This document shows positions 9,443 to 16,326 of a DNA stretch of 64,000 bases, in pieces (position 1 is the stretch's first letter; every line of letters starts with the position of its first letter). The notes under the pieces are model-generated. The model was given only the letters and a program-made list of their open reading frames with translations, was not told the DNA's origin and did not search any database. Source of the DNA: Clostridia bacterium (GTDB lineage: Bacteria; Bacillota; Clostridia; Oscillospirales; Acutalibacteraceae); assembly GCA_017550105.1 (NCBI GenBank), contig JAFYLQ010000042.1:39005-103004 (forward strand). The letters are read 5' to 3'. Position numbers and translations under genes: made by a program.

Positions 9443-10930
9443 TTATTTAATGAAATCCCAGATATATTTGAAAATGCTCAGAGAAGCAAGGAATTTTACG
9501 ATTGTATCAGGAACGATACCTGCAAGCCAACCGAAATCACTTGCATCATCCTTGTTTTCGTATTCGGGAGCGCCCTCGTACTCAAGAAGCATTGCCTGAG
9601 TATAAACGATACCGCCTTCACCGAATACCTCTGCTCTTACGTAAGCACCGATATCGCTTGAATAATCGTCAAGGTCGATTTCGTCACCATAAGCAATTGT
9701 TTTGCCGTTTGAAATCCAACGGATGCAAAGGTCACCGTCAACGTCAAGCTTAATTGTGTCCGCATCGTCATCAACAGTAATCTCGTTGATTGTGGGAGCC
9801 TCAACGTCAAGGGGAGCCTCGTACTTAGCGTTGTAGTCCTCAGCCTGTCTTGCAAGGATATCCTCACCGATAGCAGCTGCCTTGTCGTCACCGTTTCCAA
9901 CAAGGTACATTGCAATTTCGTTAAGCTCTTCGTTGTTGCCGATGTATTTACTTGCTGCGAAGAACTCGCCTGCCTTCATACAGTTATAAAGACTGTCAAC
10001 TGTATTTTCGGGCATAATCATCATTGTGTAGCCTGTGTAAGCGGCGGTTGTTCTGTGAGCGTCACTTGTTGCAATTGCAGTAACGTTTCTGCCCTGAGGA
10101 GCAAGGTCCATAAGCATAATGTCCCAAAGTTTTCTGTCGAAACGTGTTCTTGAGTCACCCTTGGAGTTAATGTCGATACCTATGCAAGAGGGATATTTAA
10201 GAAGAAGGCTCTCAAATTTATCAATGTAATATGAGTAGCTCTCGTCGTAAGCGTCACAGGTGTACTCCTCATCACGGGCATTTGTGTATTCACCGGGGTG
10301 GTTAATAACTGAAAGACCGCCTAATTCATCAACAGCCTTAATGGGTGTTTCGTAGTCACTTGTACCACCAACAATACCATGACCGTAGTCAACGAACCAA
10401 GAGTTAACGTGAGCATTGTTAAGTGAAGTGGGGTTGTTTTCAATAGCGTAGGGAACACGAAGCATCTTCTGACCCTGTGTACCGTCCTCGTAGGTCTGAT
10501 AGTAGTAGTCACCGCCGTTTTCGGTGATAACGTCGTACTTATCGCCGTCAAAGGTTAAGCCGCCACCCTCCTGAAGGGCAGTTAATTCTCTTGTTCCGTC
10601 CTTGATGCCAAGGAAAACCTGAATTGCAGGAATAACGTCCTGATAAGTCCAGCTATAGCTTGTGGTTCCGTGGTCAGAAACTGCATAAATATCAAAGCCG
10701 TAATCATAGTTGGTTTCAAGCATTGCCTTAAGAGTGTCATCACCATCGGATGCTGTTGTATGGGTGTGAAGGTCAGCCTTGTACTGATTCCATGACCAAT
10801 CAACGTTTGCATAGGGGTTGGTAATTTTGTAATCAACATCCGAATTTGCGGCAAAGCCGATAGTTCCGAATGCACCTGAAAGAATAGCAACTACACAAAG
10901 AATTGCTATAAGCTTTTTGGTTTTTCTCAT
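9443..10930 (-). CDS. Secreted PHP-domain metal-dependent hydrolase
   Basis: A secreted protein of 495 residues. The chosen ATG follows AAAGGTGG at seven bases; the longer frame upstream lacks a site. Residues 1-29 form a signal peptide (MRKTKK, hydrophobic core, GFAANS). The PHP metal-binding set is visible: DLHTHTTASDG (residues 53-63), AVSDHG (83-88), VINHPGE and IATSDAH. PHP enzymes hydrolyse phosphoesters with two or three divalent metals. The C-terminal 120 residues look like a beta-rich, bacterial Ig-like segment (APTINEITVDDDADTIKLDV) ending in a hydrophobic helical tail. It has its own terminator and lies beside another secreted hydrolase. The substrate is unknown; phosphorylated cell-surface or extracellular polymers are possible. 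Confidence 0.85.
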   Translation of the reverse strand: MRKTKKLIAILCVVAILSGAFGTIGFAANSDVDYKITNPYANVDWSWNQYKADLHTHTTASDGDDTLKAMLETNYDYGFDIYAVSDHGTTSYSWTYQDVIPAIQVFLGIKDGTRELTALQEGGGLTFDGDKYDVITENGGDYYYQTYEDGTQGQKMLRVPYAIENNPTSLNNAHVNSWFVDYGHGIVGGTSDYETPIKAVDELGGLSVINHPGEYTNARDEEYTCDAYDESYSYYIDKFESLLLKYPSCIGIDINSKGDSRTRFDRKLWDIMLMDLAPQGRNVTAIATSDAHRTTAAYTGYTMMIMPENTVDSLYNCMKAGEFFAASKYIGNNEELNEIAMYLVGNGDDKAAAIGEDILARQAEDYNAKYEAPLDVEAPTINEITVDDDADTIKLDVDGDLCIRWISNGKTIAYGDEIDLDDYSSDIGAYVRAEVFGEGGIVYTQAMLLEYEGAPEYENKDDASDFGWLAGIVPDTIVKFLASLSIFKYIWDFIK

Positions 10931-11056
10931 AGAAAATCCACCTTTCTGAAATGCAGAATTCAATTCTGCAATGATACATAATACATTTTAATATAATTTA
11001 CATTATTTTTCAATCAACAACTTGAATAAAAAAATCACACTAAATATGTACAATAT

Positions 11057-11088
11057 AAAAAAAGTCCCGCGATTTTCATCGCGGGACT
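11057..11088 (-). terminator. Terminator after the ceramidase-like gene
   Basis: An 11-bp GC-rich stem (11063-11073 / 11078-11088) with a four-base loop; on the minus strand it is followed by a T run. It sits 12 bases after the stop codon. Confidence 0.9.
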
Positions 11089-11100
11089 TAAATGCTTTAA

Positions 11101-12831
11101 TTAAGCATCAACCTCTGCAAGTATATCCATAAAGTTACTTACGAATGTTGAACCTGAGGTCTTGCTGATTACGTTGATTTCTTCATTTTCGCTGAGAAGT
11201 GAGTGGTACTCGTTATCTCTGAGAACGTAACCTGCCTGGTCGTTACAAAGACCGTAAACCATTACGTATTCACAATCTGTGCAATCTGCAAGTGCGGGTA
11301 ATTCCCATTCACCCTTACCCCATGATGCATCGCCTGATGCGGGGCCACCGAAGATAAGAATGGGGTCAAACTCACCGGGGCAAAGGAATGTAGCAACCTT
11401 GTTGCCAAGCTCCATATAACCGATTTCGGTAATCAACTTGTAGCCTTCGCCGTCCTTAACGATAATTGCATTAAGAACGTCCTCACGAGCTGCAAGGGTA
11501 AGGATACCGTTGTCTGCAGTAAGAGCAACCTCCTGCATCTTAATGTTGAGCACGGGGTCAAGCTTTTCCTCTTCTTCAATAGCTATAACCTTCTTAGCAA
11601 GGATATAACCATATTCCTTCATATCTTCAATACCTGTTCTGCCTTCGTAATCGTGGAGCTCATACCAAAGGTCTGCAGCGTCGCCGATTGTTGCGGCTGT
11701 AACTGCATCAACACAACCGTTGGGGCAAGAAATTGTAACACCGTCTGCATGAGTAACGTCTGCAATTTCGCCACATTCTGAGCAAAGAACAATATCTCTT
11801 GATGTAATAGCAAGCTCTGCACCCTGAATGAATACTACGTTAGCGCCAACCTCTTCACGGATGGTCTTTTCGATGTAGTAGGGATAGTCAGCTGTAAGCT
11901 CATCGGGACCTGCACCGATACTTGTGCAGTGGATAGCTGCTTCAAGAATCCATGTTTCGGTTGTGCCATCTTCGGGAACGAAACGAAGTCTCTGGATTTC
12001 GGGGTCAATAGTCTGGGGATCACGCTTATCCTTGATGTAGTCTGAAATATCGGCTGCACCGTAGTAAAGGTCACCGGCTTTCATATTAACAACCGCACGC
12101 TTCATAGCATAAACAGTTTTTGTGAAAAGATTTTCCATAAACTGCTGATTCTTCTGAACCTTCTGATCATCAAGAAGACCGCCTACTGCAGCGTTACCTG
12201 TGTTCATAATAAGAGCCTGTGCAAGAGGCACGTTCATACCGAGTGTATCGATACAGGAATGCTGATGAAGAACTGAAACGTTGATAGCAACGATGTTGTA
12301 TTTCTCAGCAAATTCAGCCATTCTTGAACGGATTTCCATAACGTCACCGCGTGAAAGACCGAAGCCGTCGATAACTGCCTGAACAACAATACCGCTGTTG
12401 CCGTCGCTGATAGCGTAAACACGTACACGCTGGTCGTCAAGAACCTGTGTGGGAACACGGCCTACGATGGGCTCAAGTGAACCTGCAAGATAATAGTCGC
12501 CGTCCATGGGGTTAATGCCTTCAAGAAGTGAAGCACCTGCATATCCGACCTTCCACTGAGCATCCTCAGCGACTTCGCGGTCAAATTCTTCTTCGCCCTC
12601 GAAGAAATACTCTGCTTCGTAGTTCTCCACATCGCTCCAGCTATCCTCATATCCGGGCCAATACTTATTGAGGTAAGTAAGAACAAATGATAAGAGTTTT
12701 TCAATTAACATTTCAAAAACATTTTCAACACTTGTTTCGGGAAGTGTGATATCTGCCGCAGAGACAGGTACCGCAAATGCTGAAAAAACAAGGATGAGAG
12801 ACAGTACAACTGCCAATACCTTTTTAGACAT
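11101..12831 (-). CDS. Secreted neutral/alkaline ceramidase-like protein
   Basis: A secreted protein of 576 residues with a clear signal peptide (MSKKVLAVVLSLILVFSAFA, cleavage near VSAAD). WKVGYAGASLLEGINP and the YLAG that follows resemble the opening of the neutral ceramidase fold (VGxAxxDITP...GY), and VSVLHQHSCIDT (His189, His191, Ser192) resembles its zinc-binding SHxHS region. Such enzymes hydrolyse N-acyl amides of sphingolipids, but many bacterial relatives are uncharacterised. An unusual feature is a small insert with two cysteine pairs (CSEC, then CPNGC about 27 residues later) that looks like a zinc knuckle. It has its own terminator. Membership of the family is likely; ceramide as substrate is not shown. 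Confidence 0.6.
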   Translation of the reverse strand: MSKKVLAVVLSLILVFSAFAVPVSAADITLPETSVENVFEMLIEKLLSFVLTYLNKYWPGYEDSWSDVENYEAEYFFEGEEEFDREVAEDAQWKVGYAGASLLEGINPMDGDYYLAGSLEPIVGRVPTQVLDDQRVRVYAISDGNSGIVVQAVIDGFGLSRGDVMEIRSRMAEFAEKYNIVAINVSVLHQHSCIDTLGMNVPLAQALIMNTGNAAVGGLLDDQKVQKNQQFMENLFTKTVYAMKRAVVNMKAGDLYYGAADISDYIKDKRDPQTIDPEIQRLRFVPEDGTTETWILEAAIHCTSIGAGPDELTADYPYYIEKTIREEVGANVVFIQGAELAITSRDIVLCSECGEIADVTHADGVTISCPNGCVDAVTAATIGDAADLWYELHDYEGRTGIEDMKEYGYILAKKVIAIEEEEKLDPVLNIKMQEVALTADNGILTLAAREDVLNAIIVKDGEGYKLITEIGYMELGNKVATFLCPGEFDPILIFGGPASGDASWGKGEWELPALADCTDCEYVMVYGLCNDQAGYVLRDNEYHSLLSENEEINVISKTSGSTFVSNFMDILAEVDA

Positions 12832-12906
12832 AGGGATTCCTCCTTTTAATTATACAGGTTAATTATATTACCTTTTCCTTAAATAATCAATATTAATTTA
12901 TGCGAC

Positions 12907-13668
12907 TCAATTTTCTTTGGTATTTTTGACCAATTCTTCTTCAATAATTTTGTTTATGTTGTTTGCTCCCGTGTGACGATAGGGCTTGATTCTTAAGAAA
13001 ATGTACATCACAATCGCACCAATAGTGTTACAAATAGTATCTTCCATAGTATCCATTAGGGCAAAACGGGACTCCAAACGGGCTTCATCAAGAGGAATAA
13101 GCATAAACACCTTGTCTAAACCGCCCGCTTCATCAATTGCCTTCTGCAAATCCCAATGCTGAGCATCACCGCCAAACCATTGGTCAAAGCTGAATTCGAA
13201 AATTTCCCAACCGGATGCAAAAGCAAAGGCAAGACCCATAGCCGCAATTGCCGCAATTCCGGGAGGGCAGATTGTTTTGTCACGAAGCTGCATAGCACAT
13301 ATACATTCGTAAGCAACGTACACACCCACACCGCAACCCAAGGCGTGCAACACCTTGTCGTAGCCGGGTATTGAATAGTAAAAATTCAGGAATGCACCGC
13401 CGAAGGATGCAAGAAAAAACGAAAGAATTGATAAATTCTGGAATTTGTGCGAAAACCTTCTCATAAAGGTTTTCTTGGGGAACATCTGACAAATTTCGTA
13501 AGCAAACATACCCACAAGATTTGCCGCCATCTGAGCGGGTTGATAGGAATCCATTTTAAAAAGGCTGTAGCCTATACCCCCTATCATTAACACCCTGAGT
13601 ATCCACCAATAAGCAAGCTCAATTTTGCTTACACCCTTGTACACCCGTTTGAAATAATCCTTAACCAT
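12907..13668 (-). CDS. Integral membrane protein, YjdF/DUF2238-like
   Basis: A 253-residue protein with about six hydrophobic helices. LHALGCGVGVYVAYE, AFASGWEIFEFSFDQW and the late DTMEDTICNTIGAIVMY are the pattern of the YjdF/DUF2238 group, whose members have a conserved H in one helix, WEIxE in another and a D-x-x-x-D motif near the end. The function is unknown. The ATG follows GAGGAG at eight bases. The gene stands alone; the neighbouring gene on the right is divergent, with a 190-base spacer carrying a promoter for that gene. Confidence 0.7.
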   Translation of the reverse strand: MVKDYFKRVYKGVSKIELAYWWILRVLMIGGIGYSLFKMDSYQPAQMAANLVGMFAYEICQMFPKKTFMRRFSHKFQNLSILSFFLASFGGAFLNFYYSIPGYDKVLHALGCGVGVYVAYECICAMQLRDKTICPPGIAAIAAMGLAFAFASGWEIFEFSFDQWFGGDAQHWDLQKAIDEAGGLDKVFMLIPLDEARLESRFALMDTMEDTICNTIGAIVMYIFLRIKPYRHTGANNINKIIEEELVKNTKEN

Positions 13669-13773
13669 AACGTATCTCCTCGATTAATTTGAAAAAATAT
13701 AATGTTTTCGGTAAATTTATTGCCGTTGCACATCACTTTAACACATATATGTTATGATTTTTTTAAATTTGTA

Positions 13774-13802
13774 TTGAAAAAACAGTTTTCTAAAGGTATA
13801 AT
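13774..13802 (+). promoter_or_regulatory. Sigma-A promoter of the dCMP deaminase gene
   Basis: TTGAAA (13774-13779), 17-base spacer, TATAAT (13797-13802), about 50 bases before the start codon. Confidence 0.8.
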
Positions 13803-13856
13803 ATAAAAGGTTATGGATATTTTCCGACACATTTTTACACGTGGGAGGTTTTCGCA

Positions 13857-14357
13857 ATGGCTAAACGAGAGGGCTACATATCCTGGGATGAGTTCTTTAT
13901 GGGTGCGGCAATGCTCTGTGCCAAACGCAGCAAGGACCCTAACACTCAGGTTGGTGCTTGCATCGTAAACAACGAAAACAGAATTTTATCCGTAGGCTAC
14001 AACGGCTTCCCCTCAGGCTGCGACGATGATTGCTTCCCCTGGGAGCGTAGTGCCGAAGACGCTTATGACACAAAGTATCCCTACGTATGTCACGCCGAGC
14101 TTAACGCAATACTTAACTGCCGTGGCAGAAATCTTGCGGGCAGTCGCATTTACGTAGCACTTTTCCCCTGTAACGAATGTGCAAAGGCAATTATCCAGAG
14201 CGGTATTTCCGAGGTGGTTTACCTTTCGGACAAATATGCCGACACCTCTTCCACAAGGGCCTCAAAGCGTATGTTTGACGCCGCAGGCGTAAAATACAAG
14301 CACCTTGTTCCCGAAAGCAAGGAAATCGTGCTTGATTTAAGGGAAGAAAACGTATAA
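13857..14357 (+). CDS. dCMP deaminase (cytidine/deoxycytidylate deaminase family)
   Basis: A zinc-dependent deaminase of 166 residues, converting dCMP to dUMP for thymidylate synthesis in the cytoplasm; the B. subtilis equivalent is ComEB. The zinc and proton-shuttle motifs are CHAELNAI and FPCNECAK, and the N-terminal AKRSKDPNTQVGACIV is typical of dCMP deaminases as opposed to free-cytidine deaminases. GGGAGG lies eight bases before the ATG. The length is normal. Only 37 bases separate it from the aldolase gene, so it may be read through, though the aldolase has its own strong ribosome site. Confidence 0.93.
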   Translation: MAKREGYISWDEFFMGAAMLCAKRSKDPNTQVGACIVNNENRILSVGYNGFPSGCDDDCFPWERSAEDAYDTKYPYVCHAELNAILNCRGRNLAGSRIYVALFPCNECAKAIIQSGISEVVYLSDKYADTSSTRASKRMFDAAGVKYKHLVPESKEIVLDLREENV

Positions 14358-14394
14358 ACAGGTTTAAAAAATTAAAAATATAGGAGTGTTAAAA

Positions 14395-15261
14395 ATGGCT
14401 TTAGTTAACGCAAAAGACATGCTCACAAAAGCAAAAGCAGGCCACTACGCAGTTGGTCAGTTCAACATCAACAACCTTGAATGGACAAAGTCCATCCTTC
14501 TTACTGCACAGGAAATGAACTCACCCGTTATCCTTGGTGTTTCCGAGGGCGCAGGTAAATATATGTGCGGTTTCAAGACTGTTGCTGATATGGTTAAGGC
14601 AATGATCGAGGACCTTAAGATTACTGTTCCTGTTGCACTTCACCTTGACCACGGTTCATACGACGGTGCAAAGGCTTGTATCGAAGCTGGCTTCTCATCA
14701 ATTATGTTCGACGGTTCACACTACTCAATCGACGAAAACATCGCAAAAACAAAAGAGCTCGTTGCTACTTGCGAAGAATTAGGCCTCTCTCTTGAAGCAG
14801 AGGTTGGTTCTATCGGTGGCGAAGAGGACGGCGTTATCGGTGCAGGCGAATGCGCAGACCCCGATGAATGCAAAATGATTGCTGACCTCGGCGTTACAAT
14901 GCTCGCAGCAGGTATCGGTAACATCCACGGTAAATACCCCGAAAACTGGGCAGGTCTTTCATTCGACACACTTGCAGCTATTCAGGAAAAAACAGGCACA
15001 ATGCCCCTCGTTCTTCACGGTGGTACAGGTATCCCCGCTGATATGATCAAGAAGGCTATCGACCTCGGTGTTTCAAAAATCAACGTTAACACAGAGTGTC
15101 AGCTTGCATTCCAGGAAGCAACAAGAAAGTACATCGAAGCAGGTAAGGACCTTGAAGGCAAAGGCTTCGACCCCAGAAAGCTCCTTGCTCCCGGTTGCGA
15201 AGCTATTAAAGAAACAGTTCGTGAAAAAATCGAACTCTTCGGCTCAAAGGACAAAGCTTAA
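14395..15261 (+). CDS. fba: Class II fructose-1,6-bisphosphate aldolase
   Basis: The glycolytic zinc aldolase that interconverts fructose-1,6-bisphosphate with DHAP and glyceraldehyde-3-phosphate; 288 residues from the ATG, which has AGGAG eight bases upstream. VGQFNINNLEW, VALHLDHGSYDGAKACIEAGFSS (shown in two parts: VALHLDHGSYDG and AKACIEAGFSS), LEAEVGSIGGEEDG, GNIHGKYP and LVLHGGTGIP give the zinc histidines, the catalytic aspartate and the phosphate-binding loops. A tagatose-bisphosphate aldolase is the main alternative, but length and motifs fit Fba. A good terminator follows. Confidence 0.95.
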   Translation: MALVNAKDMLTKAKAGHYAVGQFNINNLEWTKSILLTAQEMNSPVILGVSEGAGKYMCGFKTVADMVKAMIEDLKITVPVALHLDHGSYDGAKACIEAGFSSIMFDGSHYSIDENIAKTKELVATCEELGLSLEAEVGSIGGEEDGVIGAGECADPDECKMIADLGVTMLAAGIGNIHGKYPENWAGLSFDTLAAIQEKTGTMPLVLHGGTGIPADMIKKAIDLGVSKINVNTECQLAFQEATRKYIEAGKDLEGKGFDPRKLLAPGCEAIKETVREKIELFGSKDKA

Positions 15262-15272
15262 TTTAAAGAACG

Positions 15273-15306
15273 GAGCCGTACCCAATGTGGTGCGGCTCAC
15301 ATTTTT
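15273..15306 (+). terminator. Terminator after fba
   Basis: A 10-bp stem with one G-U pair (15273-15282 / 15289-15298), a CAATGT-type loop and a CACATTTTT tail. Confidence 0.8.
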
Positions 15307-15324
15307 AACAGGAGTTAATTGATT

Positions 15325-15975
15325 ATGGCAAAAAGCCCCAAATTTTCTGACAAAAAGAAAATAATTCCCATTATAGTTCTTATATGCCTTATTGTGGTGG
15401 CAACTATCTGTGTGTTGCTTCTGACACCCTTCGGCAAGCAGCTTTTAGGCATCGGCAAAAACGGCGAGCCCGTGGGCACTTCACAGACAGAAATTGCTTC
15501 AGAAACCGAGAAAACCGCTGAGGATACCTCAAAGGTTACGCTCCTTTCTCCCGATGAAATGCCCTCCGTCTCGGTGCCCAAGCCCACAAGCCCCGACGTT
15601 AATACCGACAAAAACTACTCGATTTTTGTAGATAAAAAGGTGTTCGACGTTAAGGAAGGCGATGGTGCAACAACCCTTACGGCAAAGGACAACAAAAACG
15701 TCATAATCACCGTTACTCCTTATAAAAGCATAAGCTATCAGGCTCTTTGCACCGACACCGTAAAGGTGCACGAAAGAAGCAACGAGCAACCGAAGCTTAA
15801 CGTGGAAGGCCTTTATGCGGCATTCCACTCTAATATGAACGGTACGGTAACAACCGTTTACTGTATCGATGACGGCAACGGCGGAAGCATTAAATTAAAA
15901 TACGAACGCCCCTCAAACGCCGACAAATACGACAAGGACTTCGAAATAGCCGTTTCGATGTTTAAGGTTAAATGA
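15325..15975 (+). CDS. Membrane-anchored extracellular protein of unknown function
   Basis: A 216-residue protein that I do not recognise. A basic N-terminus (KSPKFSDKKK) precedes one transmembrane helix (IIPIIVLICLIVVATICVLL), followed by a Ser/Thr/Glu-rich linker and an extracellular beta-rich domain of about 130 residues. It is a type II membrane protein or carries an uncleaved signal anchor. AGGAG lies ten bases before the ATG; a TTG six bases further upstream is the alternative start. A terminator follows. The spacing after the fba terminator suggests a separate or read-through transcript. Confidence 0.65.
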   Translation: MAKSPKFSDKKKIIPIIVLICLIVVATICVLLLTPFGKQLLGIGKNGEPVGTSQTEIASETEKTAEDTSKVTLLSPDEMPSVSVPKPTSPDVNTDKNYSIFVDKKVFDVKEGDGATTLTAKDNKNVIITVTPYKSISYQALCTDTVKVHERSNEQPKLNVEGLYAAFHSNMNGTVTTVYCIDDGNGGSIKLKYERPSNADKYDKDFEIAVSMFKVK

Positions 15976-15976
15976 T

Positions 15977-16007
15977 AAAATCCCGACCAAACGGTCGGGA
16001 TTTTTTT
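15977..16007 (+). terminator. Terminator after the anchored protein gene
   Basis: Stem AAAATCCCGACC (15977-15988) paired with 15993-16004, AAAC loop and a seven-T run. Confidence 0.92.
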
Positions 16008-16292
16008 AATTCGTAATTCATAATTCGTAATGCGTAATTATTGGGGCACAAGTGCCGATTGTAAAACCATTTGAAATAGAACAACCAAATACCGTAGGGG
16101 CTAGGCTTGCCTAGCCCGAAAGCATAAAAGCTACAACAAAACAAAGCGGGTCAGGCAAGCCTGACCCCTACAGTAATTTATTGTTTTCATCATCTTATTT
16201 TAAAACCGGCACTTGTGCCCCAAAATTATTCATTATTCTTTATTCATCATTCATTATTCATCATTCATTATTCATCATTCATTATTCATTAA
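16008..16292. repeat. Nested repeat cluster in the 350-base gap before the rhamnosidase gene
   Basis: This gap holds no gene. From left to right it contains degenerate GTAATTCATAATTC units (16010-16042), a perfect 15-bp inverted-repeat arm (16043-16057), an inner 101-bp palindromic element (16092-16192), the partner 15-bp arm (16207-16221), and a tandem tract of a 14-bp ATTCATTATTCATC unit (about 16226-16290). The two 15-bp arms are exact reverse complements 150 bases apart, so the whole can fold into one large cruciform. It resembles a small non-autonomous mobile element inserted in or around another. Confidence 0.7.
16092..16192. repeat. 101-bp inverted-repeat element, copy 1
   Basis: The ends are 27-base imperfect inverted repeats (CCGTAGGGGCTAGGCTTGCC... 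and its counterpart ending CTGACCCCTACAG). Each end is itself palindromic around the GGCTTGCC core. A second copy lies at 63891-63991, with the same internal GAAAGCAT and the same outer flank TTTATTGTTTTCATCA. It has no coding capacity and looks like a MITE or REP-like dispersed element. Confidence 0.8.
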
Positions 16293-16322
16293 AAAGCTCC
16301 CTCGCTACTGCAAGGGAGCTTT
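16289..16322 (-). terminator. Terminator after the GH78 gene
   Basis: A 10-bp stem (16293-16302 / 16313-16322) just beyond the stop codon; on the minus strand it is followed by T-rich sequence. Confidence 0.8.
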
Positions 16323-16326
16323 CACT

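Noticed and set aside
16226-16290. CRISPR array
   Set aside because: The units are 14-bp tandem A/T-rich repeats without spacers, and there are no cas genes.
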